Source of the DNA: Bacteroidaceae bacterium
Lineage (GTDB): Bacteria; Bacteroidota; Bacteroidia; Bacteroidales; Bacteroidaceae
Direction of reading: 5' to 3'
Assembly (NCBI GenBank): GCA_017631315.1
Contig: JAGBTN010000010.1
Coordinates: forward strand, 91,555-155,554
DNA: 64,000 nt
In this document: piece by piece, positions 9,631 through 18,834 of the stretch
Layout of the letters: every line of letters starts with the position of its first letter
Position numbering within the stretch: position 1 is the stretch's first letter
The notes under the pieces: generated by a model
Databases searched by the model: none
Told to the model about the DNA's origin: nothing
Seen by the model: the letters and a program-made list of their open reading frames with translations, nothing else
Program-made: the position numbers and the translations under genes

Positions 9631-10725
9631 ATGAAGATTAAGACTATCACATGCCATGATGTGTATAATCATGGGGCTTCGCTTCAGGCATATGCCTTAC
9701 AGACATATTTGAGCAGTTTAGGACATGATGTGGAGATCATAGACTATAAGCCGGACTATTTAATCCACTATAAGTTATGGGTTGTGGCCAATCCTGTATA
9801 TGATCATATTTTCATTAAACAACTTTATATCCTTGCGAAACTTCCTGGAAGATTAGTTGCTTTTCGCAAAAAGCATAAATTTGACAAGTTTACCCAGAAA
9901 TATCTTCGACTGACATCAAAGCGATATCATAGCAACGAAGAATTGAGAACTAATCCTCCCAAGGCTGATGTATATATCGCTGGCAGTGACCAAATATGGA
10001 ACACGCTGTTTCAGAATGGACGTGATGCCGCTTTCTATCTTGATTTCGCTCCAAAAGGAACAAAACGAGTCGCTTATGCAGCAAGTTTTGCAACCAAAGA
10101 TGTTGTTGAGGAGTACAAGCCTTTTGTCCGCAGAATGTTGCAAGGGTTTGATAGTATTTCTCTTCGAGAACGCATATCACTGCCGCTTTTGGAATCTTTG
10201 GGGCGAAATGATGGCGTGGCTGTATGTGACCCCGTATTCTTGCTTTCCAGAGAGCAATGGGATAAAATATTGCCCACGTCTTCAATCGAAGAGAAATATC
10301 TGTTGGTGTATGATACAGAACAATCTAATAAGATAAGAGACATAGCCCTTTCAATTGCAAAAGAAAGGAAACTGAAGATTTATAATATCAGCGGTTCCCC
10401 AAAAAGTTATGTTGACAAAGATCTCTGGGCATCATCTCCAATAGACTTTGTACAATTAATCCGCGATGCAGAGTTTATTGTTTCTAATTCTTTCCATGCC
10501 ACAGCTTTCTCTCTTATCTTTCATCGTGAGTTTTGTGTGGTAAATCGTTCAGAAGCCATCAATGAACGAATGTTGAGTCTGCTGGAACAATATGGATTGC
10601 AAGACAGACTGGTTACTGATAATTTAGAGAGATTGTCAACCTCTATTAATTATGGTAAGGTACAACCGAAGATTGAACAAGATATTGATGCATCCAAACT
10701 ATATCTTCAAGATACATTCAAATAA
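9631..10725 (+). CDS. Polysaccharide pyruvyl transferase
   Basis: 364 residues of the PS_pyruv_trans family. Visible motifs are the N-terminal NHGASLQAYALQTYL, IAGSDQIWNTLF, VAYAASFATKD, FDSISLRERIS, CDPVFLLSREQW and FIVSNSFHATAFSLIF, the last being the conserved SxHxxxF block. The family transfers pyruvate from phosphoenolpyruvate to make acidic ketals on exopolysaccharide sugars. It begins at the base after the FrhB-like gene's stop, the usual arrangement for this pair. No membrane segments or signal peptide, so it acts in the cytoplasm. Confidence 0.9.
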   Translation: MKIKTITCHDVYNHGASLQAYALQTYLSSLGHDVEIIDYKPDYLIHYKLWVVANPVYDHIFIKQLYILAKLPGRLVAFRKKHKFDKFTQKYLRLTSKRYHSNEELRTNPPKADVYIAGSDQIWNTLFQNGRDAAFYLDFAPKGTKRVAYAASFATKDVVEEYKPFVRRMLQGFDSISLRERISLPLLESLGRNDGVAVCDPVFLLSREQWDKILPTSSIEEKYLLVYDTEQSNKIRDIALSIAKERKLKIYNISGSPKSYVDKDLWASSPIDFVQLIRDAEFIVSNSFHATAFSLIFHREFCVVNRSEAINERMLSLLEQYGLQDRLVTDNLERLSTSINYGKVQPKIEQDIDASKLYLQDTFK

Positions 10726-10751
10726 CATAGATAAATAGAAATACGATAAAC

Positions 10752-11660
10752 ATGACAGAGTTCCAAACAATTTTACTCGATACATTCAAAGCGTTTGCTC
10801 GCTTTTGCGATGAACATAAATTAAAATATTTTGCTATTGCAGGTACAGCATTAGGGGCATATAGACATCAAGGTTTTATCCCTTGGGATGATGATTTGGA
10901 TGTTGTTATGAAACGAGAGGATTACGAGAAATTAATTTCAATAAAGAAATGGGAAACATATAAAATATCTCATTTTCTCGATGGCGAGTTCCCGGAGCCT
11001 TTCGCCAAGTTCTATAGTACAAAGTATAGCATTTGGGAGAATAAGCGTTATCCGGTCATTGTTGGTCCTTGGGTAGATGTTTTTCCTATTGATTTGGATG
11101 ATAGTATTCATCCTCACACTTCACTTCAGAATGAATTTAACCAAACACGTTGGAAATATAGGAAAACTATTGAATATATACCATGGGGCGAGATAGGTTA
11201 TGATATAATACATCTTCGTGGACTGAATGCATGGATAAAACTTGTTCAAAAAGTGTCGATGCCTGTAATGAAAAAATATTATCTACACAAGCTGAAACAA
11301 TTGACCAATAAGGCATCGTCTATTCAAGAAGGAGATTTATATGTCCACTATGGTAGTTTCCCTGATCGCCATGAGCGTCGTTTCTTCGACGAGGGCTATG
11401 ATGTTTTACCATTTGAAGACACCAAGATTCGTGTGCCAAAACACATTGAAGATTATCTGGCCTTCAAATTTGGTCCTAATTATATAACACCACCTCCTCC
11501 TGAAAAGCGTTTTGGTCATCATTCAGCATTTTATACAAATCTTAAAGAGCATAAAACGGTTAAAGAAATCATAAAAGAAAAAGGGAACGATTTTGAGACC
11601 GATAAAATAATTACAATAAAAAGTTTAATTAATACATTAAAAAGTAAAAAAAGTTATTAA
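10752..11660 (+). CDS. LicD/fukutin-family phosphoryl-substituent transferase
   Basis: 302 residues. The nucleotidyltransferase-fold core is unmistakable: FAIAGTALGAYRHQGFIPWD followed by DDLDVVMKREDY, then GPWVDVFPID. LicD proteins move phosphocholine, and fukutin-like members ribitol- or glycerol-phosphate, from CDP donors to glycans. The next gene encodes a TagD-like cytidylyltransferase fused to a dehydrogenase, so a CDP-alditol donor is a coherent inference. The Lys-rich C-terminus is normal for the group. Confidence 0.88.
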   Translation: MTEFQTILLDTFKAFARFCDEHKLKYFAIAGTALGAYRHQGFIPWDDDLDVVMKREDYEKLISIKKWETYKISHFLDGEFPEPFAKFYSTKYSIWENKRYPVIVGPWVDVFPIDLDDSIHPHTSLQNEFNQTRWKYRKTIEYIPWGEIGYDIIHLRGLNAWIKLVQKVSMPVMKKYYLHKLKQLTNKASSIQEGDLYVHYGSFPDRHERRFFDEGYDVLPFEDTKIRVPKHIEDYLAFKFGPNYITPPPPEKRFGHHSAFYTNLKEHKTVKEIIKEKGNDFETDKIITIKSLINTLKSKKSY

Positions 11661-11678
11661 ATCAAGTCTTATTTGTTT

Positions 11679-13019
11679 ATGACAAAAGTCATCACATATG
11701 GTACATATGACCTATTACATCAAGGTCACATTAATTTGCTCCGTCGTGCAAAAGAATTAGGCGATTATTTGATTGTAGGTGTCACTAGTGATAGTTTTGA
11801 TTGTGAAAGGGGCAAGTTGAACGTTCGAAATAACGTCCTTGAGAGAGTTGAGGCTGTAAAAGCAACAGGATATGCCGACGAGGTAATTATTGAAGATTAC
11901 ATCGGTCAGAAAATTGATGATATTCAGAAATATGACATTGACATTTTTGCTATAGGCTCAGATTGGATAGGTAAATTTGATTATTTGAACGAGTATTGTA
12001 AAGTGGTGTATCTTCCACGAACAGAAGGGATTTCCTCTACTATGCTTCGTGAAGAAAACCAGAATACATATCACTTCGGTATAATTGGTAGCGGACGTAT
12101 AGCAAATCGCTTTGTTCCAGAAACAAAAGTGGTAAATGGTGCCAAAGTCGTTTCTGTACTGAACCCAAACATATATGAGGCAAGATTGTTTGCCAAAACA
12201 CATGGAATAGAAGCTTATTCAGACTTTGATTCTTTTATTGAGAAAGTAGATGTTGTGTATGTTGCCTCACCTCATTTGACTCATTATGAATATGTGAAGA
12301 AAGCATTATTGGCAAATAAACACGTTCTTTGTGAGATACCATTTATGCTTAGTAAAGCTGAAGCATTGGAACTCCATGGATTGGCAGAGGAACGAAATCT
12401 TGTTCTCTTGGAAGCGAGCAAGACAGCCTACTGCCCAGCTTTTGGACATTTAGTGACATTAATAAAGAGTGGAATAATTGGTGAGGTTGTGGATATAAAA
12501 GCATCATTAAGCAAGATGGTAGTCCCCCCAACTCGTGAATTGGATGCCAAACAGGCTGGTGGTGCTATGACCGAACATGCTCCTTTGACCGTCATGGCAA
12601 TTATAAAATTACTTGGTGTAGATTGGAAAGATGTTAATTTCCACACTAAGAAAGAAAGTGGAGTTGATGTGTACACAAAAGGCATTATTAATTATCCACA
12701 TGCTACGTCCTCTTTCACTCTTGGCATCGGTGTAAAGACCGAAGGTAATCTTGTGATTTCTGGCACAAAGGGCTATGTGTATGTTCCTGCTCCTTGGTGG
12801 CTTACCGACTACTTTGAGATAAGATACGAGGATCAAACCAAAAACAAAAAATTCTTTTATAGTTACGATGGTGAAGGATTGCGCTATGAGATTCAGGAAT
12901 TCCTCTCAATGATAGTAAACGAACGTCGCAGTTGTTATAAATTGCGTCGACGAGAAAGCGTAGCAATAACTGAGATTATAGAGAAGTATCGAAATGGAGA
13001 AAATGTTATAGAGATATGA
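11679..13019 (+). CDS. Fusion of TagD-like cytidylyltransferase and Gfo/Idh/MocA oxidoreductase
   Basis: About 446 residues from the ATG at 11679; an upstream in-frame TTG at 11673 is less likely. Residues 1-130 are a glycerol-phosphate cytidylyltransferase domain (TYGTYDLLHQGHINLLRRA with HxGH, and EGISSTMLR). From about 133 a Rossmann oxidoreductase domain starts (FGIIGSGRIANRFVPE) with the family motif HVLCEIPFMLSKAEA, where the usual Lys of EKP is Ile. A single chain could make an alditol phosphate and activate it with CTP; this is inference. It overlaps an SDR gene by 4 bp and follows LicD. Confidence 0.85.
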   Translation: MTKVITYGTYDLLHQGHINLLRRAKELGDYLIVGVTSDSFDCERGKLNVRNNVLERVEAVKATGYADEVIIEDYIGQKIDDIQKYDIDIFAIGSDWIGKFDYLNEYCKVVYLPRTEGISSTMLREENQNTYHFGIIGSGRIANRFVPETKVVNGAKVVSVLNPNIYEARLFAKTHGIEAYSDFDSFIEKVDVVYVASPHLTHYEYVKKALLANKHVLCEIPFMLSKAEALELHGLAEERNLVLLEASKTAYCPAFGHLVTLIKSGIIGEVVDIKASLSKMVVPPTRELDAKQAGGAMTEHAPLTVMAIIKLLGVDWKDVNFHTKKESGVDVYTKGIINYPHATSSFTLGIGVKTEGNLVISGTKGYVYVPAPWWLTDYFEIRYEDQTKNKKFFYSYDGEGLRYEIQEFLSMIVNERRSCYKLRRRESVAITEIIEKYRNGENVIEI

Positions 13020-13750
13020 TTAAGAAGATACTAATAGTTGGTGGTGCCAATGGAATAGGTCTTTCAATTGCTCAAGAATTAGCAAAACGTGACACTACAG
13101 AAAAAGTATACATTGTGGATAAAGCTCAGTTGCAGAAGCGATATACTCATCATAAGATTATATCATATCAATTTGATTTAACTTCAGATGATTATTGTTT
13201 TTTTGACCAATTTGCAGATATTGATGGATTAATGATAACGGCAGGGTTTGGACGTTTGGCTTTATTTAAAGATGTGACCGAGCAACATATCATTGATTCA
13301 TTCAACGTGAATACCATACCCGTGTTGCGTCTTATTAAACGATTTTACGGAAAGTTGGAGGGTAATACCGACTTCTATTGTGGAGTAATGGATAGTATCG
13401 CAGGTTGGATGTCATCGCCTTTTTTTGCGGTATATGGAGCGACCAAGGCGGCATTAAAGATATTCATTGAAAGTGTAAATGTAGAGTTGAAGAAAAGTGG
13501 TTCAAAAAATATAATTTTAAATGTTTCCCCGGGGACGATTAAAGGCTCGGCTTTTTATGGCGCAGAAAATGATTTGCAAATTCTTCGTGGTTTAACTATT
13601 GATATTATTCAACAGCTAGAATCAAAAAAAGATTTATATATTCCCCAGTATGATGAAACCTTCAAAGAAGTGCTGCAACGTTATTATGATGATTTTCGAA
13701 AAGAAGGTGAACATAGTTATGAATATAAGTTGAAGAGTTCTAGATTATGA
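13016..13750 (+). CDS. Short-chain dehydrogenase/reductase
   Basis: 244 residues. The N-terminal nucleotide-binding motif GGANGIGLSIAQE, the DGLMITAGFG turn, an active-site serine in VMDSIAGW, and YGATKAALK (Tyr-x3-Lys) define a classical SDR. It is coupled by ATGA overlaps to the cytidylyltransferase fusion before it and the GT4 after it, so it probably works in the same sugar- or alditol-donor pathway. The substrate is not visible. Confidence 0.9.
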   Translation: MIKKILIVGGANGIGLSIAQELAKRDTTEKVYIVDKAQLQKRYTHHKIISYQFDLTSDDYCFFDQFADIDGLMITAGFGRLALFKDVTEQHIIDSFNVNTIPVLRLIKRFYGKLEGNTDFYCGVMDSIAGWMSSPFFAVYGATKAALKIFIESVNVELKKSGSKNIILNVSPGTIKGSAFYGAENDLQILRGLTIDIIQQLESKKDLYIPQYDETFKEVLQRYYDDFRKEGEHSYEYKLKSSRL

Positions 13751-14973
13751 ATAAGCCTCGAATCTTTATACAATTTCATTATATGGAGCTTGGTGGTGCG
13801 GAGATGGCTCTTATAGGGCTCCTGAATGCTTTCGATACCAGTCGAGTTGATGTGGATTTGTTTATCAATCAGCACACAGGACCATTGATGCGTTTGATTC
13901 CGTCAAAAGTGAATCTTCTTCCTCAGATTCCTTCGTATTCGGCTATTGAGCGTCCCATGAAAGACATCATTCGTGAGGGACATTTGCTCATCGCTGTGGC
14001 TAGGTTATGGGGAAAACTTCGCTATCGGTTGTATCTTAGATCCTTGTCATCAGGTAGTAGACGAAGAGATGGTAGCAGTACCCAGTATATCTTCGATGCC
14101 GTATCTCCGCTTTTGCCATCGCTTCGAAAACTCGGTCATTATGATATGGCCATCAGTTTCCTTGATCCGCCACATATTGTTCAAGACAAAGTAGATGCTG
14201 CTATCAAATTGGAATGGATACATGCAGATTTCTCCACTATTCATATGGATATTAATCGTTGTGGGAAAAGATGGGAAAAAAACAATTATATCATATCCAT
14301 ATCCGATGCTATCACTAACCAGTTTCTCAAGACGTACCCCACACTTGCCAATAAGATAAAGGTTATTGAAAACATTATTTCGCCAGATTATGTCAGACAG
14401 CAAGCGGTAGCCTTTGATGCAAATCCAGAATTACTACATACAGGTGCAGATAAACCTGCAATTAAATTACTCAGCATCGGCAGGTTTGCATTAGTTAAAA
14501 ATTTTGATAGTATTCCTGATATTTGTCGAAGAATACGCGAACAAGGCTTGGATGTGCGATGGTACTTGATTGGTTTTGGGGGCAAAGAAGCACTAATACG
14601 TGAAAAGATTGCAGAAGCTGGTATGCAGGATCATGTCATCATACTTGGTAAGAAGTCCAATCCATATCCATACATCAAAGCTTGTGACATCTATGTTCAG
14701 CCTTCTCGTTACGAAGGTAAATCTATTACAGTTCGTGAAGCGCAAATCCTATGTAAACCGGTTGTTATTACAAATTATCCTTCTGCACAAAGTCAGATAA
14801 AAGATGGTGTGGATGGTGTTATCTGTGATATGGATAATGCATCTGTGGCTGAAGCTATCATAGAATTGATTAAAGATAAGGATAAACAGAAATCAATAGT
14901 TAATTATCTGGAGACTCATGATTACGGTTTTGAATCTGAGGTAAATAAAATTTATCAAATACTTGGTTGCTAA
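13747..14973 (+). CDS. Glycosyltransferase family 4
   Basis: 408 residues with a GT-B fold. The acceptor-side N-terminus MELGGAEMALIGLLNAF and the donor-side LSIGRFALVKNFDSIPDIC, ILGKKSNPYPYIKACDIYVQ and PSRYEGKSITVREAQILCKP (E-x7-E) are typical of GT4. It is a cytoplasmic enzyme adding one sugar to the lipid-linked repeat unit. It overlaps the SDR by 4 bp, and the GT8 starts 4 bp after its stop. Confidence 0.92.
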   Translation: MNKPRIFIQFHYMELGGAEMALIGLLNAFDTSRVDVDLFINQHTGPLMRLIPSKVNLLPQIPSYSAIERPMKDIIREGHLLIAVARLWGKLRYRLYLRSLSSGSRRRDGSSTQYIFDAVSPLLPSLRKLGHYDMAISFLDPPHIVQDKVDAAIKLEWIHADFSTIHMDINRCGKRWEKNNYIISISDAITNQFLKTYPTLANKIKVIENIISPDYVRQQAVAFDANPELLHTGADKPAIKLLSIGRFALVKNFDSIPDICRRIREQGLDVRWYLIGFGGKEALIREKIAEAGMQDHVIILGKKSNPYPYIKACDIYVQPSRYEGKSITVREAQILCKPVVITNYPSAQSQIKDGVDGVICDMDNASVAEAIIELIKDKDKQKSIVNYLETHDYGFESEVNKIYQILGC

Positions 14974-14976
14974 ACG

Positions 14977-15942
14977 ATGAATGAGAAAGATTTGCATGTT
15001 GTTCTTGCCACAGACAACAATTATGCCGAATTTGTGGCTGTTGTGATTGTTTCACTGCTGCAGACAAATCCACAGTTTGAAAGTATTCATGTGCACTTGT
15101 TGGCAAATGGAGTAAATGACGCCACAATTCAAAAGCTTCAACATCATTTGCTGCAGGATCGTGCGCAATTGCATGTTTATGATATTTCAGACTTAGAACA
15201 GCGGTTGGGAATTCAAGTCCCTAACTCCATCGCCATTAGTGCATATGCACGACTTTTTATGGCATCATTGCTGCCTACAGATTTAGACCGAGTGCTGTAT
15301 TTAGACTGTGATGTGGTAGTGTCGGATGACATCACAAGTTTTTGGGAGATGAATATAGAAGGTTTTCTTATTGCTGGTGTGCTTGATACGTTATCTACTA
15401 ATAGGACAAAAACAGATATCGGTCTTCCTACTGACGCACCTTATGTAAATTCTGGAGTTTTACTAATTAATCTGAAGTCTTGGCGTGAGGAGAATATGCA
15501 ACAATGTTTCCTGGATTTCTTGTTGAGCCATAATGGACATGTCACGCATCATGATCAGGGAATTATCAATGCAACTTGTCATGGCAGAATTCAGATTGTC
15601 CATCCGCGTTTTAACCTGGCATCTAACTATTTGTCGCATCCATACAAAATGTTAGCCAGTATGAATACACCATTCTATTCTGAAAATGAAGTTGAGGAAG
15701 CTAAAAAGTATCCGGCTATTATTCATTTCACGCAAGGATTCTATAACCGTCCATGGGTTAAAAACTCCATGCATCCATTGGTAGAGCGATTCAATTATTT
15801 CCATAAACAAACAGAATGGGATGGGACACCACTTCGCCCCGACAAGCGTAGTCTCGCCATGCGAATTCTCAGTTGGGTGTTTCTAAATCTTCCACTTTGG
15901 ATGTATAATGCTACACAACGTATCATTAAAAAGATAAAATAA
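14977..15942 (+). CDS. Glycosyltransferase family 8
   Basis: 321 residues. HVVLATDNNYAEFVAVVIVS at the N-terminus, RVLYLDCDVVV with the metal-binding DxD, NSGVLLINLKSWR, HHDQGIINATCHGRI and IIHFTQGFYNRPW are the GT8 blocks. GT8 enzymes are retaining galactosyl- or glucosyltransferases acting in LPS and capsule assembly. The C-terminal basic/hydrophobic stretch (about 300-321) may associate with the membrane. The exact donor is unknown. Confidence 0.92.
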   Translation: MNEKDLHVVLATDNNYAEFVAVVIVSLLQTNPQFESIHVHLLANGVNDATIQKLQHHLLQDRAQLHVYDISDLEQRLGIQVPNSIAISAYARLFMASLLPTDLDRVLYLDCDVVVSDDITSFWEMNIEGFLIAGVLDTLSTNRTKTDIGLPTDAPYVNSGVLLINLKSWREENMQQCFLDFLLSHNGHVTHHDQGIINATCHGRIQIVHPRFNLASNYLSHPYKMLASMNTPFYSENEVEEAKKYPAIIHFTQGFYNRPWVKNSMHPLVERFNYFHKQTEWDGTPLRPDKRSLAMRILSWVFLNLPLWMYNATQRIIKKIK

Positions 15943-15957
15943 ACTTTAAGCTAAACA

Positions 15958-16803
15958 ATGATCCCAAAGATAATACATTACTGCTGGTTCGGGGGGAATC
16001 CTTTGCCTGAGTCAGCGAAAAAATGCATAGCATCGTGGCGGAAGTTCCTTCCGGATTACGAAATATGGCAATGGTCGGAGGAGGAGCTGGTAAGCTCCGA
16101 ACCTAACGATAACGTTGACCATGACGATAACAGCCTCTCCCCATCCCTCCCCTTAAGGGAAGGGGGAAAGAATGAGAACGAAAAGGATCTTTTTGATAAG
16201 ATTCTGCCGTTTGATGTGAACAGCATACCCTATACTCAGCAGGCATACGAGGCAAAGAAGTATGCGTTCGTGAGTGACTATGCGCGGTTCTGGATTCTAT
16301 ACAAGTATGGTGGTCTATACTTTGACATAGATGTGGAAATTATCAAGCCTATGGATGATATCATAGAACGAGGTCCATTTATGGGGATTGAAAAAACTCC
16401 AACATCAAAGATTACCCCAATGATTAATCCTGGTTTAGGTTTAGGTGCTACTCCACAGATGGATATTTATCGTCAGATATTAGATAGTTTTCATCGAATG
16501 GAATTTTATTCGGAAGATGCTTCAATAAATCCCTTTTCGATGATACCCATGGTAACAAAACTCTTTTCAGAACTTGGATTCAAAGCCAATAAAGAGGTCG
16601 AATATGTTGCTGAAACATACATCTATCCGGAAGATGTTTTCTGTCCCATGGATTCAACAACAGGAATCACAACAATTACAGACAGTACGGTAAGTATTCA
16701 TCATTACGATTGTTCTTGGATGGATCATAATACCTTACGATTTCGCATACACGTTTTAAAGAATTGTATTTACCGAATTTTGCATAAATTACACCTTAAA
16801 TAA
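15958..16803 (+). CDS. GT32-type capsular glycosyltransferase with a low-complexity insertion
   Basis: 281 residues. The N-terminus MIPKIIHYCWFGGNPLPES and YAFVSDYARFWILYKYGG, followed by LYFDIDVEI (DxD), are the OCH1/GT32 signature. Between YEIWQWSEEEL and the conserved AYEAKKYAFVSDYARF there are about 40 extra residues, including SLSPSLPLREGGK. Part of this is encoded by a palindromic GC-rich element at 16134-16166, and another small palindrome (GGAGCT/AGCTCC) lies at 16083-16098. The catalytic core is intact, so the enzyme is probably active. Confidence 0.88.
   Translation: MIPKIIHYCWFGGNPLPESAKKCIASWRKFLPDYEIWQWSEEELVSSEPNDNVDHDDNSLSPSLPLREGGKNENEKDLFDKILPFDVNSIPYTQQAYEAKKYAFVSDYARFWILYKYGGLYFDIDVEIIKPMDDIIERGPFMGIEKTPTSKITPMINPGLGLGATPQMDIYRQILDSFHRMEFYSEDASINPFSMIPMVTKLFSELGFKANKEVEYVAETYIYPEDVFCPMDSTTGITTITDSTVSIHHYDCSWMDHNTLRFRIHVLKNCIYRILHKLHLK
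16134..16166 (+). repeat. In-frame GC-rich palindromic element in the GT32 gene
   Basis: CCTCTCCCCATCCCTCCCC followed by TTAAGGGAAGGGGG. The centre CCCTTAAGGG is palindromic. It matches the elements at 24645 and 25323 over nearly its full length and introduces no stop. Confidence 0.75.
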
Positions 16804-16809
16804 TCATTT

Positions 16810-17928
16810 ATGGAATTATTCGCGCCGCAACTATATTTTCCATTGTCGTTATTTTTGACAATGTTATTTATCTTATTTCAATCAAATAAGATTTATTCAA
16901 TTTCCAATAGGTCATTGATTGTAAAAGATAATAATAATTTTCTTTTTGTCATATTCGCAATACTTTTCACCATTGTTGTTGGCTTGCGTCCGGTCAGCGG
17001 TGCTTTTGGCGATACAGTGAATTATGCACACTATTATTGGAATCAGGCAAATGATTTACTCCTTCTAAAGGAAACATTAGACGAAGAATGGGTGTTTACT
17101 TATTTGATGCATTGGTTTGCAGCCAGAGACTATGACATCATGTGGTTCTTTCTGTTCGTTGAAATTCTCTATGTGGTGCCTATAAGTTTAGCTTGCAGGC
17201 GTCTGTCGGCAAATAACTATACAATATTGCTTCTTTTTTGTTTTAGCGCATTTTCTTTTTTTACTTATGGTGTAAATGGTATTCGTAATGGTATGGCCTG
17301 TAGTTTAGTAATCATGGCCCTAACATTCATACAAGGCAATATACGTAATAAGATTATTTGCGGAGTGCTATGTTTCCTTGCTTTAAATATTCATCGCTCT
17401 ACTGCTCTTCCTATTATTGCAATGCTCTATACATACTATCTTTCAAAACCACGACACATGTTCTTCTTTTGGATCGCATCCATCGGTATAAGCCTTGTTA
17501 TGGGTAGTGCGGTAGAAAACTTTTTTGCCTCATTAGGATTTGACGATCGCATGAAGGATTACATACAGGGCCAAGATGATATTTTAGAAATGGAACAATT
17601 CTCAAAGACTGGTTTCCGTTGGGATTTTCTACTCTATAGCTTTATGCCTATCTGGTTAGGGTGGTATTTAGTATTCAAACGGAAGATATATAATTCAACA
17701 TATCTTTTATTGTTAGGGACATACATCTATTCTAATGCGTTTTGGGTAATGGTAATTCGAGCTGCTTTTTCAAATCGTTTTGCATATCTGTCTTGGTTCC
17801 TTTATCCCATTGTATTGGCTTACCCGTTAATAAAGTTTGAGATTTGGCCCAAGCAGGGACAAAAGACTGCAATGATACTACTAGCACATTTGGGATTTAC
17901 ATTTGTAATGTGGTTATTTGGAAAATAA
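16810..17928 (+). CDS. wzy: Wzy-like polysaccharide polymerase (EpsG family)
   Basis: 372 residues with around 10 hydrophobic segments. VVGLRPVSGAFGDTVNYAHY near residue 60 and the mid-protein FFTYGVNGIRNGMACSLVIM with HRSTALP are the EpsG/Wzy pattern. Wzy links repeat units at the periplasmic face of the inner membrane. It is the only polymerase candidate in the cluster and complements the Wzx flippase at its start. Starts 6 bp after the GT32 stop and ends 3 bp before the GT2. Confidence 0.88.
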   Translation: MELFAPQLYFPLSLFLTMLFILFQSNKIYSISNRSLIVKDNNNFLFVIFAILFTIVVGLRPVSGAFGDTVNYAHYYWNQANDLLLLKETLDEEWVFTYLMHWFAARDYDIMWFFLFVEILYVVPISLACRRLSANNYTILLLFCFSAFSFFTYGVNGIRNGMACSLVIMALTFIQGNIRNKIICGVLCFLALNIHRSTALPIIAMLYTYYLSKPRHMFFFWIASIGISLVMGSAVENFFASLGFDDRMKDYIQGQDDILEMEQFSKTGFRWDFLLYSFMPIWLGWYLVFKRKIYNSTYLLLLGTYIYSNAFWVMVIRAAFSNRFAYLSWFLYPIVLAYPLIKFEIWPKQGQKTAMILLAHLGFTFVMWLFGK

Positions 17929-17931
17929 ATT

Positions 17932-18834
17932 ATGAAAAAAACACTTACTGTTTTTACACCAGCATATAATCGTGCACATACCATCGGACGGACATACGAG
18001 AGTCTGTGCCGACAAACATGCAAGGATTTCGACTGGCTTGTGATTGATGATGGTTCTTCAGACAATACACAGGAACTTATCGAAGGATGGATAGAAGAAG
18101 GGAAGATTCCCATTCGCTATATCTATCAGGAGAATCAAGGTATGCATGGCGCACATAATACCGCGTATAAAAACATCACAACTGAGTTGAACACCTGCAT
18201 AGACAGTGACGACTGGATGCCAGATGATGCTGTAGAGATAATTGTTAATCTGTGGAAAGAAAAAGGCAGTGAACGTTATGCTGGTATCATCGGATTGGAT
18301 TATGCTTGTACTGGTGGACTGATAGGAACAAAATTCCCCAACGATATCAGTGAATCAACACTTTCTGGCTTCTATGCAAAAGGAGGACAAGGAGATAAGA
18401 AGTTAGTTCTCCGAACGGATGTTGTAAAGAAATACCCAGAATATCCCCGATTCGAGAATGAACGATATTTCGGCCTGGTATATCTATACTCGCTGATAGA
18501 TCAAGACTATACCAGCTTGGTGATAAACAAACCTTTGGTGATAGTTGATTACCAATTAGACGGTTCAAGTCATGGCATGTATCGACAATACTGGAACAAT
18601 CCGCAGGGATTCATGTATCTGAGGAAGGAGACCATGCGATTGAACAAATCGTTGAAAACCAGGTTCCGCAACTGCATACATTATGTCTCGCATTGCATAC
18701 GTGCCAACAAGAAATCAGAGTTCTTTTCAAATCCTTGTTCGTGGTTAACTCTCGCGGCTTTGCCATTTGGGTGTATCCTCTATCTCGTGACAAGGAACAA
18801 AGTGAAGAATAACAAGAAAATGAAAATAGGATAA
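17932..18834 (+). CDS. Glycosyltransferase family 2
   Basis: 300 residues, GT-A fold. LTVFTPAYNRAHTIGRTYES at the N-terminus, FDWLVIDDGSSDNT and LNTCIDSDDWM (DxD-like) are classic GT2 blocks. A hydrophobic segment near the C-terminus (WLTLAALPFGCILYLVT) may tether it to the inner membrane. The stop and the next start overlap as TAATG. Confidence 0.92.
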   Translation: MKKTLTVFTPAYNRAHTIGRTYESLCRQTCKDFDWLVIDDGSSDNTQELIEGWIEEGKIPIRYIYQENQGMHGAHNTAYKNITTELNTCIDSDDWMPDDAVEIIVNLWKEKGSERYAGIIGLDYACTGGLIGTKFPNDISESTLSGFYAKGGQGDKKLVLRTDVVKKYPEYPRFENERYFGLVYLYSLIDQDYTSLVINKPLVIVDYQLDGSSHGMYRQYWNNPQGFMYLRKETMRLNKSLKTRFRNCIHYVSHCIRANKKSEFFSNPCSWLTLAALPFGCILYLVTRNKVKNNKKMKIG

